Shown here: positions 1 through 8,412 of the stretch, in pieces
Layout: each line of letters starts with the position of its first letter
How positions within the stretch are numbered: the stretch's first letter is position 1
Assembly: GCF_049366555.1 (NCBI RefSeq)
Contig: NZ_JBMMGT010000013.1
Span: 3,107 to 67,106, forward strand
Direction of reading: 5' to 3'
Length of the DNA stretch: 64,000 nt
Origin: Avibacterium volantium_A
GTDB taxonomy: Bacteria; Pseudomonadota; Gammaproteobacteria; Enterobacterales; Pasteurellaceae
Position numbers and translations under genes: made by a program
Notes under the pieces: model-generated
Database searches by the model: none
What the model saw: the letters and a program-made list of their open reading frames with translations, nothing else
Told to the model about the DNA's origin: nothing

Positions 1-478
1 TGGTGAACTGCAAGAGAAGCTAATCGCGGTAAACCGTGTATCAAAAACAGTTAAAGGTGGTCGTATCATGAGCTTTACTGCATTGACAGTAGTTGGCGAT
101 GGTAATGGTCGTATTGGTTTTGGTTATGGTAAAGCGCGCGAAGTTCCGGCAGCGATCCAAAAAGCGATGGAGAAAGCTCGTCGCAATATGATTACTGTGG
201 CTTTGAATGAAGGCACTTTACAACACCCCATTAAAGGTACTCACACAGGTTCTCGTGTGTTTATGCAACCTGCGAGTGAGGGTACTGGTATTATTGCAGG
301 CGGTGCAATGCGTGCAGTATTAGAAGTTGCTGGTATTCGTAACGTTCTTTCTAAAGCATACGGTTCAACTAACCCAATTAACGTTGTTCGTGCAACAATT
401 GATGCACTAGCAAATATGAAATCACCAGAAATGGTTGCTGCTAAACGTGGCAAAACCGTTGATGAAATTTTGGGGTAA
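1..478 (+). CDS. rpsE: 30S ribosomal protein S5 (5' end outside window)
   Basis: Component of the small ribosomal subunit, involved in decoding accuracy. The reading frame is open from position 2, so the gene begins before the window; the first visible residues read ELQEKLIAVNRVSKTVKGGR, the conserved S5 N-terminal region. An internal ATG at 68 is not the start because the conserved sequence continues upstream of it. The glycine-rich GDGNGRIGFGYGKA segment and the C-terminal half are intact. It is followed 6 bp later by rpmD in the classical spc operon order. Confidence 0.97.
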   Translation, partial: GELQEKLIAVNRVSKTVKGGRIMSFTALTVVGDGNGRIGFGYGKAREVPAAIQKAMEKARRNMITVALNEGTLQHPIKGTHTGSRVFMQPASEGTGIIAGGAMRAVLEVAGIRNVLSKAYGSTNPINVVRATIDALANMKSPEMVAAKRGKTVDEILG

Positions 479-484
479 TGGACA

Positions 485-664
485 ATGGCTAAAACTATTA
501 AAGTAACTCAAGTTCGTAGTTCTATCGCTCGTTTACCGAAGCATAAAGCTACCTTGCGTGGATTAGGTCTTCGCCGTATGCACCATACTGTTGAGTTAAT
601 CGATACTCCTGCAGTACGTGGGATGATTAACCAAGTTTCATATATGGTTAAAGTGGAGGAATAA
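485..664 (+). CDS. rpmD: 50S ribosomal protein L30
   Basis: Small large-subunit protein of 59 residues, starting MAKTIKVTQVRSSIARLPKH, typical of gamma-proteobacterial L30. It lies between rpsE and rplO, as expected in the spc operon, with only a few bases on either side, so it is translated from the same mRNA. ATG at 485 is the only sensible start. Confidence 0.95.
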   Translation: MAKTIKVTQVRSSIARLPKHKATLRGLGLRRMHHTVELIDTPAVRGMINQVSYMVKVEE

Positions 665-668
665 GAGA

Positions 669-1103
669 ATGCGTTTAAATACTCTATCTCCGGCTGAAGG
701 TGCTAAACATAGTGCAAAACGCTTAGGTCGTGGTATTGGTTCTGGCTTAGGTAAAACAGGTGGTCGTGGTCATAAAGGTCAAAAATCTCGTACTGGTGGC
801 GGTGTTCGTCGCGGGTTCGAAGGTGGTCAAATGCCTTTATATCGTCGTTTACCGAAATTCGGTTTTACCTCAATGAAATCAGCGGTAACTGCGGAAGTTC
901 GTTTGAATGATTTAGCAAAAGTTGAAGGTAATGTTGTAACATTAGATACCTTAAAAGCGGCTAATGTATTAACTAAAGATATTCAATTTGCAAAAGTTAT
1001 TCTTTCAGGCGAAGTAAAAGGCGCTGTAACTGTTCGTGGTTTACGCGTAACTAAAGGCGCTAAAGCAGCAATTGAAGCAGCTGGCGGTTCTGTTGAGGAA
1101 TAA
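669..1103 (+). CDS. rplO: 50S ribosomal protein L15
   Basis: Large-subunit assembly protein of 144 residues, the usual length. The N-terminal third has the strongly basic, glycine-rich extension typical of L15 (RLGRGIGSGLGKTGGRGHKG), followed by the globular C-terminal domain. It sits between rpmD and secY in conserved spc operon order. Confidence 0.97.
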   Translation: MRLNTLSPAEGAKHSAKRLGRGIGSGLGKTGGRGHKGQKSRTGGGVRRGFEGGQMPLYRRLPKFGFTSMKSAVTAEVRLNDLAKVEGNVVTLDTLKAANVLTKDIQFAKVILSGEVKGAVTVRGLRVTKGAKAAIEAAGGSVEE

Positions 1104-1110
1104 TTAATAA

Positions 1111-2436
1111 ATGGCTAAACAACCAGGTTATCAAAGTAGAAGTACTCAAAGCGGTACAAGTGAACTGAAAAGTCGATTGTTATTTGTGCTCGGTGCACTT
1201 ATTGTTTTCCGTATTGGTTCTTTCATTCCGGTTCCTGGTATTGATGCGGCTGTTTTGGCTCAATTACTTGAGCAGCAAAAAGGCACCATTATTGATATGT
1301 TTAATATGTTCTCTGGTGGTGCTTTGAGCCGAGCCTCAGTATTTGCGTTGGGTATTATGCCGTATATTTCGGCATCAATTATTATTCAGCTACTGACAAC
1401 GGTTCATCCTGCTTTAGTAGAATTAAAGAAAGAAGGTGAAGCCGGTCGTCGAAAAATTAGTAAATATACTCGCTATTCGACGCTAGTTCTTGCAACGATT
1501 CAGGCAATTGGTATTTCTACTGGATTACCTAATATGTTGCCAGGATTGGTGCCTAATTTAGGATTTGGTTTTTACTTTACTGCTGTGATTAGTTTAGTTA
1601 CAGGTACAATGTTCTTAATGTGGCTAGGTGAGCAGATCACCGAGCGAGGCATTGGGAATGGTATTTCTTTAATTATTTTTGCAGGTATTGTTGCTGGTTT
1701 ACCATCAGCAATTGGCGCAACAATTGAGCAAGCGCGTCAAGGGCAAATGCACTTGTTAGTTCTGTTGCTCATCGTAGTTATTGTTTTTGCTGTAACTTAT
1801 TTTGTTGTTTTCGTTGAGAGAGGACAGCGTAGAATTAAAGTTGAATATGCAAAACGTCAACAAGGTCGTCAAATTCTTGGCGGTCATACCACTCACTTAC
1901 CTCTTAAAGTAAATATGGCTGGTGTAATTCCTGCTATCTTTGCTTCAAGTATTATTTTGTTTCCGGCCACTATTACATCTTGGTTTGGACAAGGGGCAAG
2001 TTTAGATTGGTTAACTGACTTATCAATGCTATTGCATCCAGGTCAGCCTTTATATTTGATTGTTTATGCAGTAGCTATTATCTTCTTTAGTTTCTTCTAT
2101 ACGGCGATGCAGTACAATCCGCGTGATACAGCAGAAAACTTGAAGAAATCTGGTGCATTTATTCCCGGAATTAGACCAGGTGAACAAACATCACGTTATA
2201 TTGATAAGATTATGACCCGTTTGACTTTAATTGGTGGTCTATATATTACGTTCGTGTGTTTAGTTCCTTATATTATGACGTCAGCTTGGAATGTTCAATT
2301 CGATTTCGGTGGTACATCTTTGCTGATTGTTGTAGTGGTAATTATGGATTTCATCGTTCAGGTTCAAAGTCATTTAATGTCAACAAAATATGAATCTGCG
2401 TTGAAAAAAGCAAACCTTAAAGGTTTTGGGCAGTAA
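1111..2436 (+). CDS. secY: Preprotein translocase subunit SecY
   Basis: Core channel protein of the Sec translocon in the inner membrane. At 441 residues it has the expected length and about ten hydrophobic membrane segments. It shows family sequences such as the plug-region GGALSRASVFALGIMPYISA and the cytoplasmic loop with GGHTTHLPLKVNMAGVIP. It is translated from the ribosomal spc mRNA, 7 bp after rplO, so translocon output is tied to ribosome synthesis. Confidence 0.98.
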   Translation: MAKQPGYQSRSTQSGTSELKSRLLFVLGALIVFRIGSFIPVPGIDAAVLAQLLEQQKGTIIDMFNMFSGGALSRASVFALGIMPYISASIIIQLLTTVHPALVELKKEGEAGRRKISKYTRYSTLVLATIQAIGISTGLPNMLPGLVPNLGFGFYFTAVISLVTGTMFLMWLGEQITERGIGNGISLIIFAGIVAGLPSAIGATIEQARQGQMHLLVLLLIVVIVFAVTYFVVFVERGQRRIKVEYAKRQQGRQILGGHTTHLPLKVNMAGVIPAIFASSIILFPATITSWFGQGASLDWLTDLSMLLHPGQPLYLIVYAVAIIFFSFFYTAMQYNPRDTAENLKKSGAFIPGIRPGEQTSRYIDKIMTRLTLIGGLYITFVCLVPYIMTSAWNVQFDFGGTSLLIVVVVIMDFIVQVQSHLMSTKYESALKKANLKGFGQ

Positions 2437-2462
2437 TGCTCATATAGTAAAAGGGATAAGCA

Positions 2463-2576
2463 ATGAAAGTTCGTGCTTCCGTAAAGAAATTATGTCGTAA
2501 CTGTAAAATTGTTAAACGTGAAGGTGTTGTTCGTGTATTATGTAGCGACCCTAAACATAAACAACGTCAAGGTTAA
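2463..2576 (+). CDS. rpmJ: 50S ribosomal protein L36
   Basis: A 37-residue protein starting MKVRASVKKLCRNCKIVKRE. It carries the CxxC...C...H zinc-ribbon residues, so it is the zinc-binding (C+) form of L36. It is the last gene of the spc operon, directly before the alpha-operon leader. The AAGGG-like ribosome site lies just upstream of ATG at 2463. Confidence 0.96.
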   Translation: MKVRASVKKLCRNCKIVKREGVVRVLCSDPKHKQRQG

Positions 2577-2600
2577 TTCATATTTTTCTTGCAAAGAACC

Positions 2601-2625
2601 AGCTGGGCATATATAATGCTCAGCT
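2601..2625 (+). other. Hairpin between spc and alpha operons
   Basis: AGCTGGGCAT pairs with ATGCTCAGCT (one G-U pair) around a short AU-rich loop. It follows rpmJ and precedes the alpha-operon leader. The T-run after it is weak, so it may be a partial terminator or an RNA processing/stability hairpin rather than a strong terminator. Confidence 0.45.
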
Positions 2626-2636
2626 CATTTATGTCC

Positions 2637-2745
2637 TTGACATACTGTTTGAGTATCCTGAAAACGGGCTTTTCAAGATCAGTATGTCAAATTAGTTAAA
2701 ATAATAGGAGTGCATAGTGGCCCGTATTGCAGGCATTAACATTCC
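2637..2745 (+). promoter_or_regulatory. Alpha operon ribosome-binding-site leader (S4-binding pseudoknot)
   Basis: The long stem TTGACATACTG / CAGTATGTCAA (2637-2647 with 2680-2690) encloses TTTGAGTATCCTGAAAACGG, almost the same as the E. coli alpha-operon leader. It is followed by the rpsM Shine-Dalgarno and GTG start. In E. coli this RNA folds into a pseudoknot that S4 binds to repress translation of rpsM and the genes after it. The same autoregulation by the S4 encoded at 3507-4127 is inferred here. Confidence 0.88.
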
Positions 2746-3073
2746 TGATCAAAAACATACTGTAATTGCATTAACATCAATTTACGGTATCGGCAAAACT
2801 AGAGCAAAAGCTATTTGTGCTGCAACAGGAATTGCTGAAGACGTTAAGATCAGAGAATTGTCTGAAGAGCAGATTGATAAACTGCGTGACGAAGTTGGTA
2901 AATTTACCGTTGAAGGTGACTTACGTCGTGAAGTAACACTTAACATTAAACGCCTATTAGATTTAGGTTGTTATCGTGGTTTACGTCATCGTCGTAGCTT
3001 ACCGGTGCGTGGTCAACGTACTAAAACTAATGCGCGTACCCGTAAGGGTCCACGTAAGCCGATCAAGAAATAA
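2717..3073 (+). CDS. rpsM: 30S ribosomal protein S13
   Basis: Small-subunit head protein of 118 residues beginning MARIAGINIPDQKHTVIALT and ending with the basic RTRKGPRKPIKK tail. It starts at GTG (2717), as in E. coli, inside the alpha-operon leader and after an AGGAG ribosome site. First gene of the alpha operon and the direct target of S4 repression. Confidence 0.97.
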   Translation: MARIAGINIPDQKHTVIALTSIYGIGKTRAKAICAATGIAEDVKIRELSEEQIDKLRDEVGKFTVEGDLRREVTLNIKRLLDLGCYRGLRHRRSLPVRGQRTKTNARTRKGPRKPIKK

Positions 3074-3088
3074 GTCGGGGTAAATTAA

Positions 3089-3478
3089 ATGGCAAAAACA
3101 CCAGTTCGTGCACGTAAACGTGTAAAAAAACAAGTAGTAGATGGCGTTGCTCACATTCACGCATCTTTCAATAATACAATCGTTACTATTACTGACCGTC
3201 AAGGTAATGCTCTAGCATGGGCTACTGCTGGTGGTTCAGGTTTCCGTGGTTCTCGTAAATCAACACCGTTTGCTGCACAGGTTGCAGCAGAGCGTTGTGC
3301 GGAAATGGTCAAAGAATTTGGCTTAAAGAACTTGGAAGTTATGGTAAAAGGACCGGGTCCTGGTCGTGAATCGACAATCCGTGCATTAAATGCAGCGGGT
3401 TTCCGCATCACAAACATCACTGATGTTACCCCGATTCCACATAACGGTTGTCGTCCACCGAAAAAACGTCGTGTATAA
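3089..3478 (+). CDS. rpsK: 30S ribosomal protein S11
   Basis: Platform protein of the small subunit, 129 residues. It has the family core HASFNNTIVTITDRQGN and the GPGPGRESTIRAL and C-terminal PPKKRRV segments. Second gene of the alpha operon, 15 bp after rpsM. Confidence 0.97.
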   Translation: MAKTPVRARKRVKKQVVDGVAHIHASFNNTIVTITDRQGNALAWATAGGSGFRGSRKSTPFAAQVAAERCAEMVKEFGLKNLEVMVKGPGPGRESTIRALNAAGFRITNITDVTPIPHNGCRPPKKRRV

Positions 3479-3506
3479 GACGTATTAGGATAGTTGGAGA
3501 AAGAAA

Positions 3507-4127
3507 ATGGCAAGATATTTGGGTCCAAAACTCAAGCTAAGCCGTCGTGAAGGTACTGACTTATTCCTTAAGTCAGGAGTACGCGCGATTGATTCAAAAT
3601 GTAAAATTGATACAGCGCCAGGTCAACATGGTGCTCGTAAACCTCGTTTGTCAGACTATGGTAGTCAGTTACGTGAGAAACAAAAAGTTCGTCGTATCTA
3701 TGGTATTTTAGAGCGTCAATTCCGTAACTACTACAAAGAGGCAAACCGTCTAAAAGGTAATACTGGTGAAAATTTATTAGTATTACTAGAAGGTCGATTG
3801 GATAACGTTGTTTATCGCATGGGCTTTGCTGCAACTCGTGCAGAAGCTCGCCAATTAGTGAGCCATAAAGCAGTTGTTGTTAATGGTCGTGTGGTTAACA
3901 TTCCATCTTTCCAAGTGTCAGTAAATGATGTTGTAGCTATTCGTGAAAAATCTAAGAAACAAGCTCGTATTAAAGCATCATTAGAATTAGCAGAGCAAAG
4001 AGAAAAACCAACTTGGTTAGAAATTGATGCTGCTAAAATGGAAGGTGTGTTCAAACGTGTTCCTGAACGTTCTGATTTATCAGCAGACATTAACGAACAT
4101 CTGATCGTAGAGCTTTACTCTAAATAA
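3507..4127 (+). CDS. rpsD: 30S ribosomal protein S4
   Basis: Primary 16S rRNA-binding assembly protein, 206 residues as usual. The N-terminal MARYLGPKLKLSRREGTDLF and an S4 RNA-binding domain (around residues 96-157, RLDNVVYRMGFAATRAEARQ) are present. Known in E. coli as the translational repressor of this operon; the matching leader is at 2637-2745. Confidence 0.98.
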   Translation: MARYLGPKLKLSRREGTDLFLKSGVRAIDSKCKIDTAPGQHGARKPRLSDYGSQLREKQKVRRIYGILERQFRNYYKEANRLKGNTGENLLVLLEGRLDNVVYRMGFAATRAEARQLVSHKAVVVNGRVVNIPSFQVSVNDVVAIREKSKKQARIKASLELAEQREKPTWLEIDAAKMEGVFKRVPERSDLSADINEHLIVELYSK

Positions 4128-4159
4128 TAGTTAAAGCTTCGTAGCAAAGAGAGGATAAA

Positions 4160-5149
4160 ATGCAGGGTTCTGTTACAGAATTTTTAAAACCACATTTAGT
4201 TGATATTGAGCAAATTAGCTCTACTCACGCTAAAGTGATCTTAGAACCGTTAGAGCGTGGTTTCGGCCATACTCTAGGTAATGCATTACGCCGAATTCTT
4301 CTATCTTCAATGCCAGGTTGTGCTGTAACTGAAGTGGAAATTGATGGGGTATTGCATGAGTATAGTAGCAAAGAAGGTGTTCAAGAAGATATTCTTGAAG
4401 TGCTTCTAAACTTAAAAGGCCTAGCGGTTAAAGTACAGAATAAAGATAATGTATTTCTGACACTAAGCAAATCTGGAATTGGCCCTGTTGTTGCAGCAGA
4501 CATCACCCATGATGGAGATGTTGAAATTGTGAATCCTGAACATGTTATTTGCCATCTTACCGATGAAAATGCATCAATCAATATGCGTATTCGTGTACAA
4601 CGTGGTAGAGGATATGTTCCTGCTTCTGCTCGAGTTCATTCTCAAGATGAAGAACGTCCTATTGGTCGTTTATTAGTAGATGCTTGTTATAGCCCGGTTC
4701 AACGTATCGCTTACAATGTTGAAGCAACGCGTGTAGAACAGCGTACTGACTTAGATAAGTTAGTTATTGAGCTAGAAACAAATGGCACTATTGATCCGGA
4801 AGAAGCGATTCGCCGTGCAGCAACAATTTTAGCAGAGCAACTTGATGCATTCGTTGATTTGCGAGATGTTCGTCAGCCTGAAGTCAAGGAAGAAAAACCG
4901 GAATTTGATCCGATTCTTTTACGTCCTGTTGATGACTTAGAGTTGACAGTTCGTTCTGCTAACTGTTTGAAAGCAGAAACAATTCACTATATCGGTGATT
5001 TAGTACAACGTACAGAAGTTGAGTTATTAAAAACACCTAACCTTGGTAAGAAATCACTTACTGAAATTAAGGATGTGCTGGCTTCTCGTGGCTTATCACT
5101 TGGTATGCGCCTTGAAAATTGGCCACCAGCAAGTATTGCTGAAGATTAG
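4160..5149 (+). CDS. rpoA: RNA polymerase subunit alpha
   Basis: Assembly platform of RNA polymerase, 329 residues (E. coli length). The N-terminal domain (residues 1-235) begins MQGSVTEFLKPHLVDIEQIS and includes LEPLERGFGHTLGNALRRIL. After an acidic linker near residues 236-250 comes the C-terminal domain, with the UP-element contact region NCLKAETIHYIGDLVQRTE. Fourth gene of the alpha operon. Confidence 0.98.
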   Translation: MQGSVTEFLKPHLVDIEQISSTHAKVILEPLERGFGHTLGNALRRILLSSMPGCAVTEVEIDGVLHEYSSKEGVQEDILEVLLNLKGLAVKVQNKDNVFLTLSKSGIGPVVAADITHDGDVEIVNPEHVICHLTDENASINMRIRVQRGRGYVPASARVHSQDEERPIGRLLVDACYSPVQRIAYNVEATRVEQRTDLDKLVIELETNGTIDPEEAIRRAATILAEQLDAFVDLRDVRQPEVKEEKPEFDPILLRPVDDLELTVRSANCLKAETIHYIGDLVQRTEVELLKTPNLGKKSLTEIKDVLASRGLSLGMRLENWPPASIAED

Positions 5150-5188
5150 TGGTCATTAGGTTAAGATTTTTCTGAGAAGGATAAGATC

Positions 5189-5578
5189 ATGCGCCATCGT
5201 AAGAGTGGTCGTCAACTAAACCGTAATAGCAGCCATCGTAAAGCGCTGTTCCGTAATTTAGCAAGTGCATTAGTTAGTCATGAAATCATCAAGACAACAT
5301 TGCCAAAAGCAAAAGAATTACGTCGTGTAGTTGAGCCGTTAATTACATTAGCAAAAGAAGATAGTGTTGCAAACCGTCGTTTAGCTTTTGCTCGTACCCG
5401 CAACATTGAAACTGTTGCTAAATTATTCAATGAATTAGGTCCACGTTTTGCACAACGTGCGGGTGGTTATACTCGTATCTTAAAATGTGGTTTCCGTGCT
5501 GGTGATAATGCTCCAATGGCATACATTGAGCTAGTAGATCGTCCAGCTGTTGCTGAAGAAGCTTCATCAGCTGAATAA
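5189..5578 (+). CDS. rplQ: 50S ribosomal protein L17
   Basis: Large-subunit protein of 129 residues beginning MRHRKSGRQLNRNSSHRKAL. Last gene of the alpha operon, followed at once by a strong intrinsic terminator, so the ribosomal transcription unit ends here. Confidence 0.97.
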   Translation: MRHRKSGRQLNRNSSHRKALFRNLASALVSHEIIKTTLPKAKELRRVVEPLITLAKEDSVANRRLAFARTRNIETVAKLFNELGPRFAQRAGGYTRILKCGFRAGDNAPMAYIELVDRPAVAEEASSAE

Positions 5579-5594
5579 TATAATTTTGATATTG

Positions 5595-5621
5595 AAAAGC
5601 CTGCTATATGCAGGCTTTTTT
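5595..5621 (+). terminator. Rho-independent terminator of the alpha operon
   Basis: AAAAGCCTGC pairs perfectly with GCAGGCTTTT around a TATAT loop and runs into a T-tract, 16 bp after the rplQ stop. Confidence 0.93.
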
Positions 5622-5752
5622 ATTATTAGTAACCTTACGGATCGGTTAATTTATACCACCTTCTAGATAAAGGCTTTTATATATTCAATAAAGTTACCTA
5701 GTTAATTTAATGCAAAAAAACCTAGGTATAAAACAGTTTAAAGCCTATAGAT

Positions 5753-5782
5753 AAAAAAATAGCAGGGAAAATCCTGCTATTT
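5753..5782 (-). terminator. Terminator of ribB
   Basis: AAATAGCAGG / CCTGCTATTT stem with a 6-nt loop. On the minus strand it follows the ribB stop and ends in a run of seven T. Confidence 0.88.
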
Positions 5783-5792
5783 CACTATTTCT

Positions 5793-6434
5793 TTACTCAC
5801 CTTTTAAACGATACTGCACTAAATCTTCAATCGTCATCACGGGATAACCAAATTCTTTCGCGAATTTAATGATTTCAGGTGTGCGTGCCATTGTGCCATC
5901 ATCGTTGGTGATTTCACAGATTACCGCAGCGGGTTTGTAGCCTGCAAGCACGGCAAGATCTACGGAGGCTTCGGTATGTCCACGGCGTTTTAACACGCCA
6001 CCTTCTGCGGCTCTTAATGGGAAGATATGTCCTGGGCGGTGTAAATCTTGTGGTTTCGCATTATCTGCAACGGCGGCTTTTATAGTGGTTACACGATCTG
6101 CTGCGGAAACGCCTGTGGATACGCCCTCTGCGGCTTCAATGGTTACGGTAAATGCCGTTTTATTGACGCTGGTATTATTTTGTACCATTGGCGGCAAATC
6201 AAGCTGTTGGCAAATTTCATCGCTTAAACATAAGCAAACAATGCCGCTGCCGTAACGAATAAGTTTTGCCATTTGCGCAGGTTCGATGGTTTGCGCTGGG
6301 AAAATTAAATCCCCTTCATTTTCGCGATCTTCATCGTCTAAAACGAGTACGCCATTGCCTTGTTTGAACGCTTCAATGGCTTTTTCAACACGCTCTTGTG
6401 GCGTGCCAAATGCGGATAAAATTGACTGATTCAT
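5793..6434 (-). CDS. ribB: 3,4-dihydroxy-2-butanone-4-phosphate synthase
   Basis: Converts ribulose 5-phosphate to formate and 3,4-dihydroxy-2-butanone 4-phosphate for riboflavin synthesis. At 213 residues it is a stand-alone RibB without a RibA domain. The acidic DDEDRENEGDLIFPA metal-binding loop (around residues 33-47) and RPGHIFPLRA (around residue 134) are the family motifs. It is preceded by an FMN riboswitch, so flavin feedback is expected. Transcribed away from the ribosomal operons. Confidence 0.96.
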   Translation of the reverse strand: MNQSILSAFGTPQERVEKAIEAFKQGNGVLVLDDEDRENEGDLIFPAQTIEPAQMAKLIRYGSGIVCLCLSDEICQQLDLPPMVQNNTSVNKTAFTVTIEAAEGVSTGVSAADRVTTIKAAVADNAKPQDLHRPGHIFPLRAAEGGVLKRRGHTEASVDLAVLAGYKPAAVICEITNDDGTMARTPEIIKFAKEFGYPVMTIEDLVQYRLKGE

Positions 6435-6525
6435 AGTAAAAAACCTGTTAAAAAATTAATGGATACTTGAATCAGGGCTGATGAGGAAAGGCTTTTCATT
6501 AGATGAGAAAATCCAATAACAAAGG

Positions 6526-6549
6526 CAGATTTTACCTAAGGTAAATCTG
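6526..6549 (-). promoter_or_regulatory. Candidate expression-platform hairpin of the ribB riboswitch
   Basis: An imperfect hairpin (CAGATTTACC with GGTAAAATCTG on the minus strand, tiny loop) lies between the FMN aptamer and the ribB start. It could be the switching helix. There is no strong T-run, so control may be at translation rather than termination; this is inference. Confidence 0.45.
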
Positions 6550-6552
6550 TTT

Positions 6553-6688
6553 ATTCTCTTTCATCCAGACTTTAACTGTCGGCTTTGGATTTTCACCAAA
6601 TCTGCTGACTTTACTTTTGCAAGTAAACGCTCGTGGGCTTATGCGTGCTGCACTTACCACCGGTAGGGAATTTCGCCCTGCCCTGAGA
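6553..6688 (-). promoter_or_regulatory. FMN riboswitch (RFN element)
   Basis: The minus strand reads AGGGCAGGGCGAAATTCCCT, then ACCGGTGGTAAG, then AGCCCACGAGCG, and finishes with TCTGGATGAAAGAGAA. These are the conserved blocks of the RFN aptamer in the right order. It lies about 120 nt upstream of the ribB ATG. Known RFN elements in front of ribB lower expression when FMN is plentiful. Confidence 0.95.
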
Positions 6689-6790
6689 ATGCCTGCATAG
6701 TATAACGCAATCTAAATAGAGAAAAAATGTTTTTCTTTGCGCCGATATTGCATACAATATGCCACATTGACGCAATAATGTGAGGTCTTT

Positions 6791-7054
6791 ATGCTAAATC
6801 CACAAAAAATAGAGCAAATTATACAACAAGTGCAAAATTCTTTACCGCAAGGAATGAAAGAGCTTGGTAAAGATGCAGAAGCAAAATTTAAGCAAGTTTT
6901 GCAAGCTCAATTAGCGAAATTAGATGTTGTAACCCGTGAAGAATTTGATGTGCAAACCCAAGTTTTAATACGTACTCGTGAGAAACTGAACGAGCTAGAA
7001 AAGCGTGTTGATGCCCTGTTGCAAGCGCAAAATCAAGGGCAAGAAACGCGCTAA
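6791..7054 (+). CDS. ubiK: Ubiquinone biosynthesis accessory factor UbiK (YqiC family)
   Basis: An 87-residue, highly charged helical protein. The C-terminal half (REEFDVQTQVLIRTREKLNE) predicts the coiled coil that drives trimerisation in this family. In E. coli UbiK binds UbiJ and helps the aerobic ubiquinone pathway. An AGGTC ribosome site precedes ATG 6791. Monocistronic, with a terminator made from paired uptake signals directly downstream. Confidence 0.9.
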   Translation: MLNPQKIEQIIQQVQNSLPQGMKELGKDAEAKFKQVLQAQLAKLDVVTREEFDVQTQVLIRTREKLNELEKRVDALLQAQNQGQETR

Positions 7055-7060
7055 AATCTC

Positions 7061-7099
7061 ACCGCACTTTGATATTAAATGAAAAGTGCGGTCTTTTTT
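7061..7099 (+). terminator. Terminator built from an inverted pair of uptake signals
   Basis: ACCGCACTTT (7061-7070) and AAAGTGCGGT (7083-7092) are exact inverted copies of the uptake signal and form a stem followed by CTTTTTTC. The hairpin ends ubiK transcription. It also argues against an upstream nadR start at 7079, which would fall inside the terminator. Confidence 0.85.
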
Positions 7100-7132
7100 C
7101 TGAATAAATTTGGCAATATAAGGAATTTCAAG

Positions 7133-8404
7133 ATGTCCGCTTTCGCCTATCTACAACAAAAACGCAAGCAGCTAAATCTAAAAGTGAACGAGGTTTGTGA
7201 GCAAGCCAACATTACCCGTGCTTATTTTAATCAGTTGGTGAGTGGCAAAATCAAAAACCCAAGCGCGACCAAGTTGTCTGCCTTGCATAAAGTGCTACAA
7301 ATCACGGATCTACAAGATAAAAAAGTAGGAGTGATTTTTGGTAAATTTTACCCTGTACATACTGGGCATATTAATATGATTTATGAAGCGTTCAGTAAGG
7401 TAGATGAAGTCCACGTTGTGGTGTGTAGCGATACAGAGCGCGATCTGAAGTTATTTTATGACAGCAAAATGAAACGTATGCCAACGGTGCAAGATCGCCT
7501 GCGCTGGATGCAACAAATTTTTAAATATCAGAAAAACCAAATCTTCATTCATCATTTGGTGGAAGATGGCTTGCCGAGCTATCCTAACGGCTGGCCTGCG
7601 TGGGCAGAACGGGTTAAACAGCTTTTTGAAGAAAAACAGGTTAATCCTAGCGTGGTATTTAGTAGCGAACCGCAAGACAAAGCACCTTACGAAAAATATT
7701 TGAATTTACAGGTGGAATTGGTTGATCCGCAGCGTCAATTCTTTAACGTTTCCGCCACCAAAATTCGTAATACGCCTTTCCATTATTGGAAATTTATCCC
7801 GAAAGAAGTGCGTCCGTTTTTCGCCAAAACTATTGCTATTTTAGGCGGCGAAAGCAGCGGAAAAACCGTGCTAGTTAATAAACTTGCCACCGTATTCAAC
7901 ACCACGTCAGCGTGGGAATATGGGCGTGAATTTGTGTTTGAAAAATTAGGGGGTGATGAGCAGGCGATGCAATATTCTGATTACCCACAAATGGCGCTAG
8001 GTCATCAACGTTATATTGATTACGCTGTGCGCCACGCCCATAAAGTCGCGATTGTGGATACAGACTTCATCACCACGCAAGCTTTTTGTATTCAATATGA
8101 AGGCAAAGCGCACCCGTTTTTGGATTCAATGATCAAAGAATATCCTTTTGATATTACGATTTTATTGAACAACAATACCAAGTGGGTAGATGACGGCTTG
8201 CGTAGCCTTGGTAGCCACAAACAGCGCCAACGTTTCCAACAATTATTGAAAAAATTATTGGATAAATATAATGTGCCTTATATTGAAATTGAATCACCAA
8301 GCTATTTAGAGCGTTATAATAAGGTGAAATCCATTGTAGAAAAAATTCTCAATGAAGAAGAACTCCCCGAACTAAACAACGATAAATCCATTTTTGAGGA
8401 ATAA
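7133..8404 (+). CDS. nadR: Multifunctional NAD regulator / NMN adenylyltransferase / ribosylnicotinamide kinase NadR
   Basis: Salvages nicotinamide riboside to NMN and then to NAD, which in Pasteurellaceae is the route for using V-factor. An N-terminal HTH-like segment (residues about 5-60) is followed by the adenylyltransferase domain with GKFYPVHTGH (residues 70-79). The C-terminal kinase domain has Walker A GGESSGKT (about residue 240). I chose ATG 7133 (423 residues): it has AAGGA at the right distance, while an in-frame ATG at 7079 lies in the terminator hairpin. The H. influenzae protein has nearly the same length. Whether the HTH still represses transcription cannot be told. Confidence 0.95.
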   Translation: MSAFAYLQQKRKQLNLKVNEVCEQANITRAYFNQLVSGKIKNPSATKLSALHKVLQITDLQDKKVGVIFGKFYPVHTGHINMIYEAFSKVDEVHVVVCSDTERDLKLFYDSKMKRMPTVQDRLRWMQQIFKYQKNQIFIHHLVEDGLPSYPNGWPAWAERVKQLFEEKQVNPSVVFSSEPQDKAPYEKYLNLQVELVDPQRQFFNVSATKIRNTPFHYWKFIPKEVRPFFAKTIAILGGESSGKTVLVNKLATVFNTTSAWEYGREFVFEKLGGDEQAMQYSDYPQMALGHQRYIDYAVRHAHKVAIVDTDFITTQAFCIQYEGKAHPFLDSMIKEYPFDITILLNNNTKWVDDGLRSLGSHKQRQRFQQLLKKLLDKYNVPYIEIESPSYLERYNKVKSIVEKILNEEELPELNNDKSIFEE

Positions 8405-8412
8405 CAGCCCCT

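Noticed and set aside
7079..7132. Longer N terminus for NadR
   Set aside because: It begins inside the ubiK terminator; the 7133 start gives the normal NadR N terminus.
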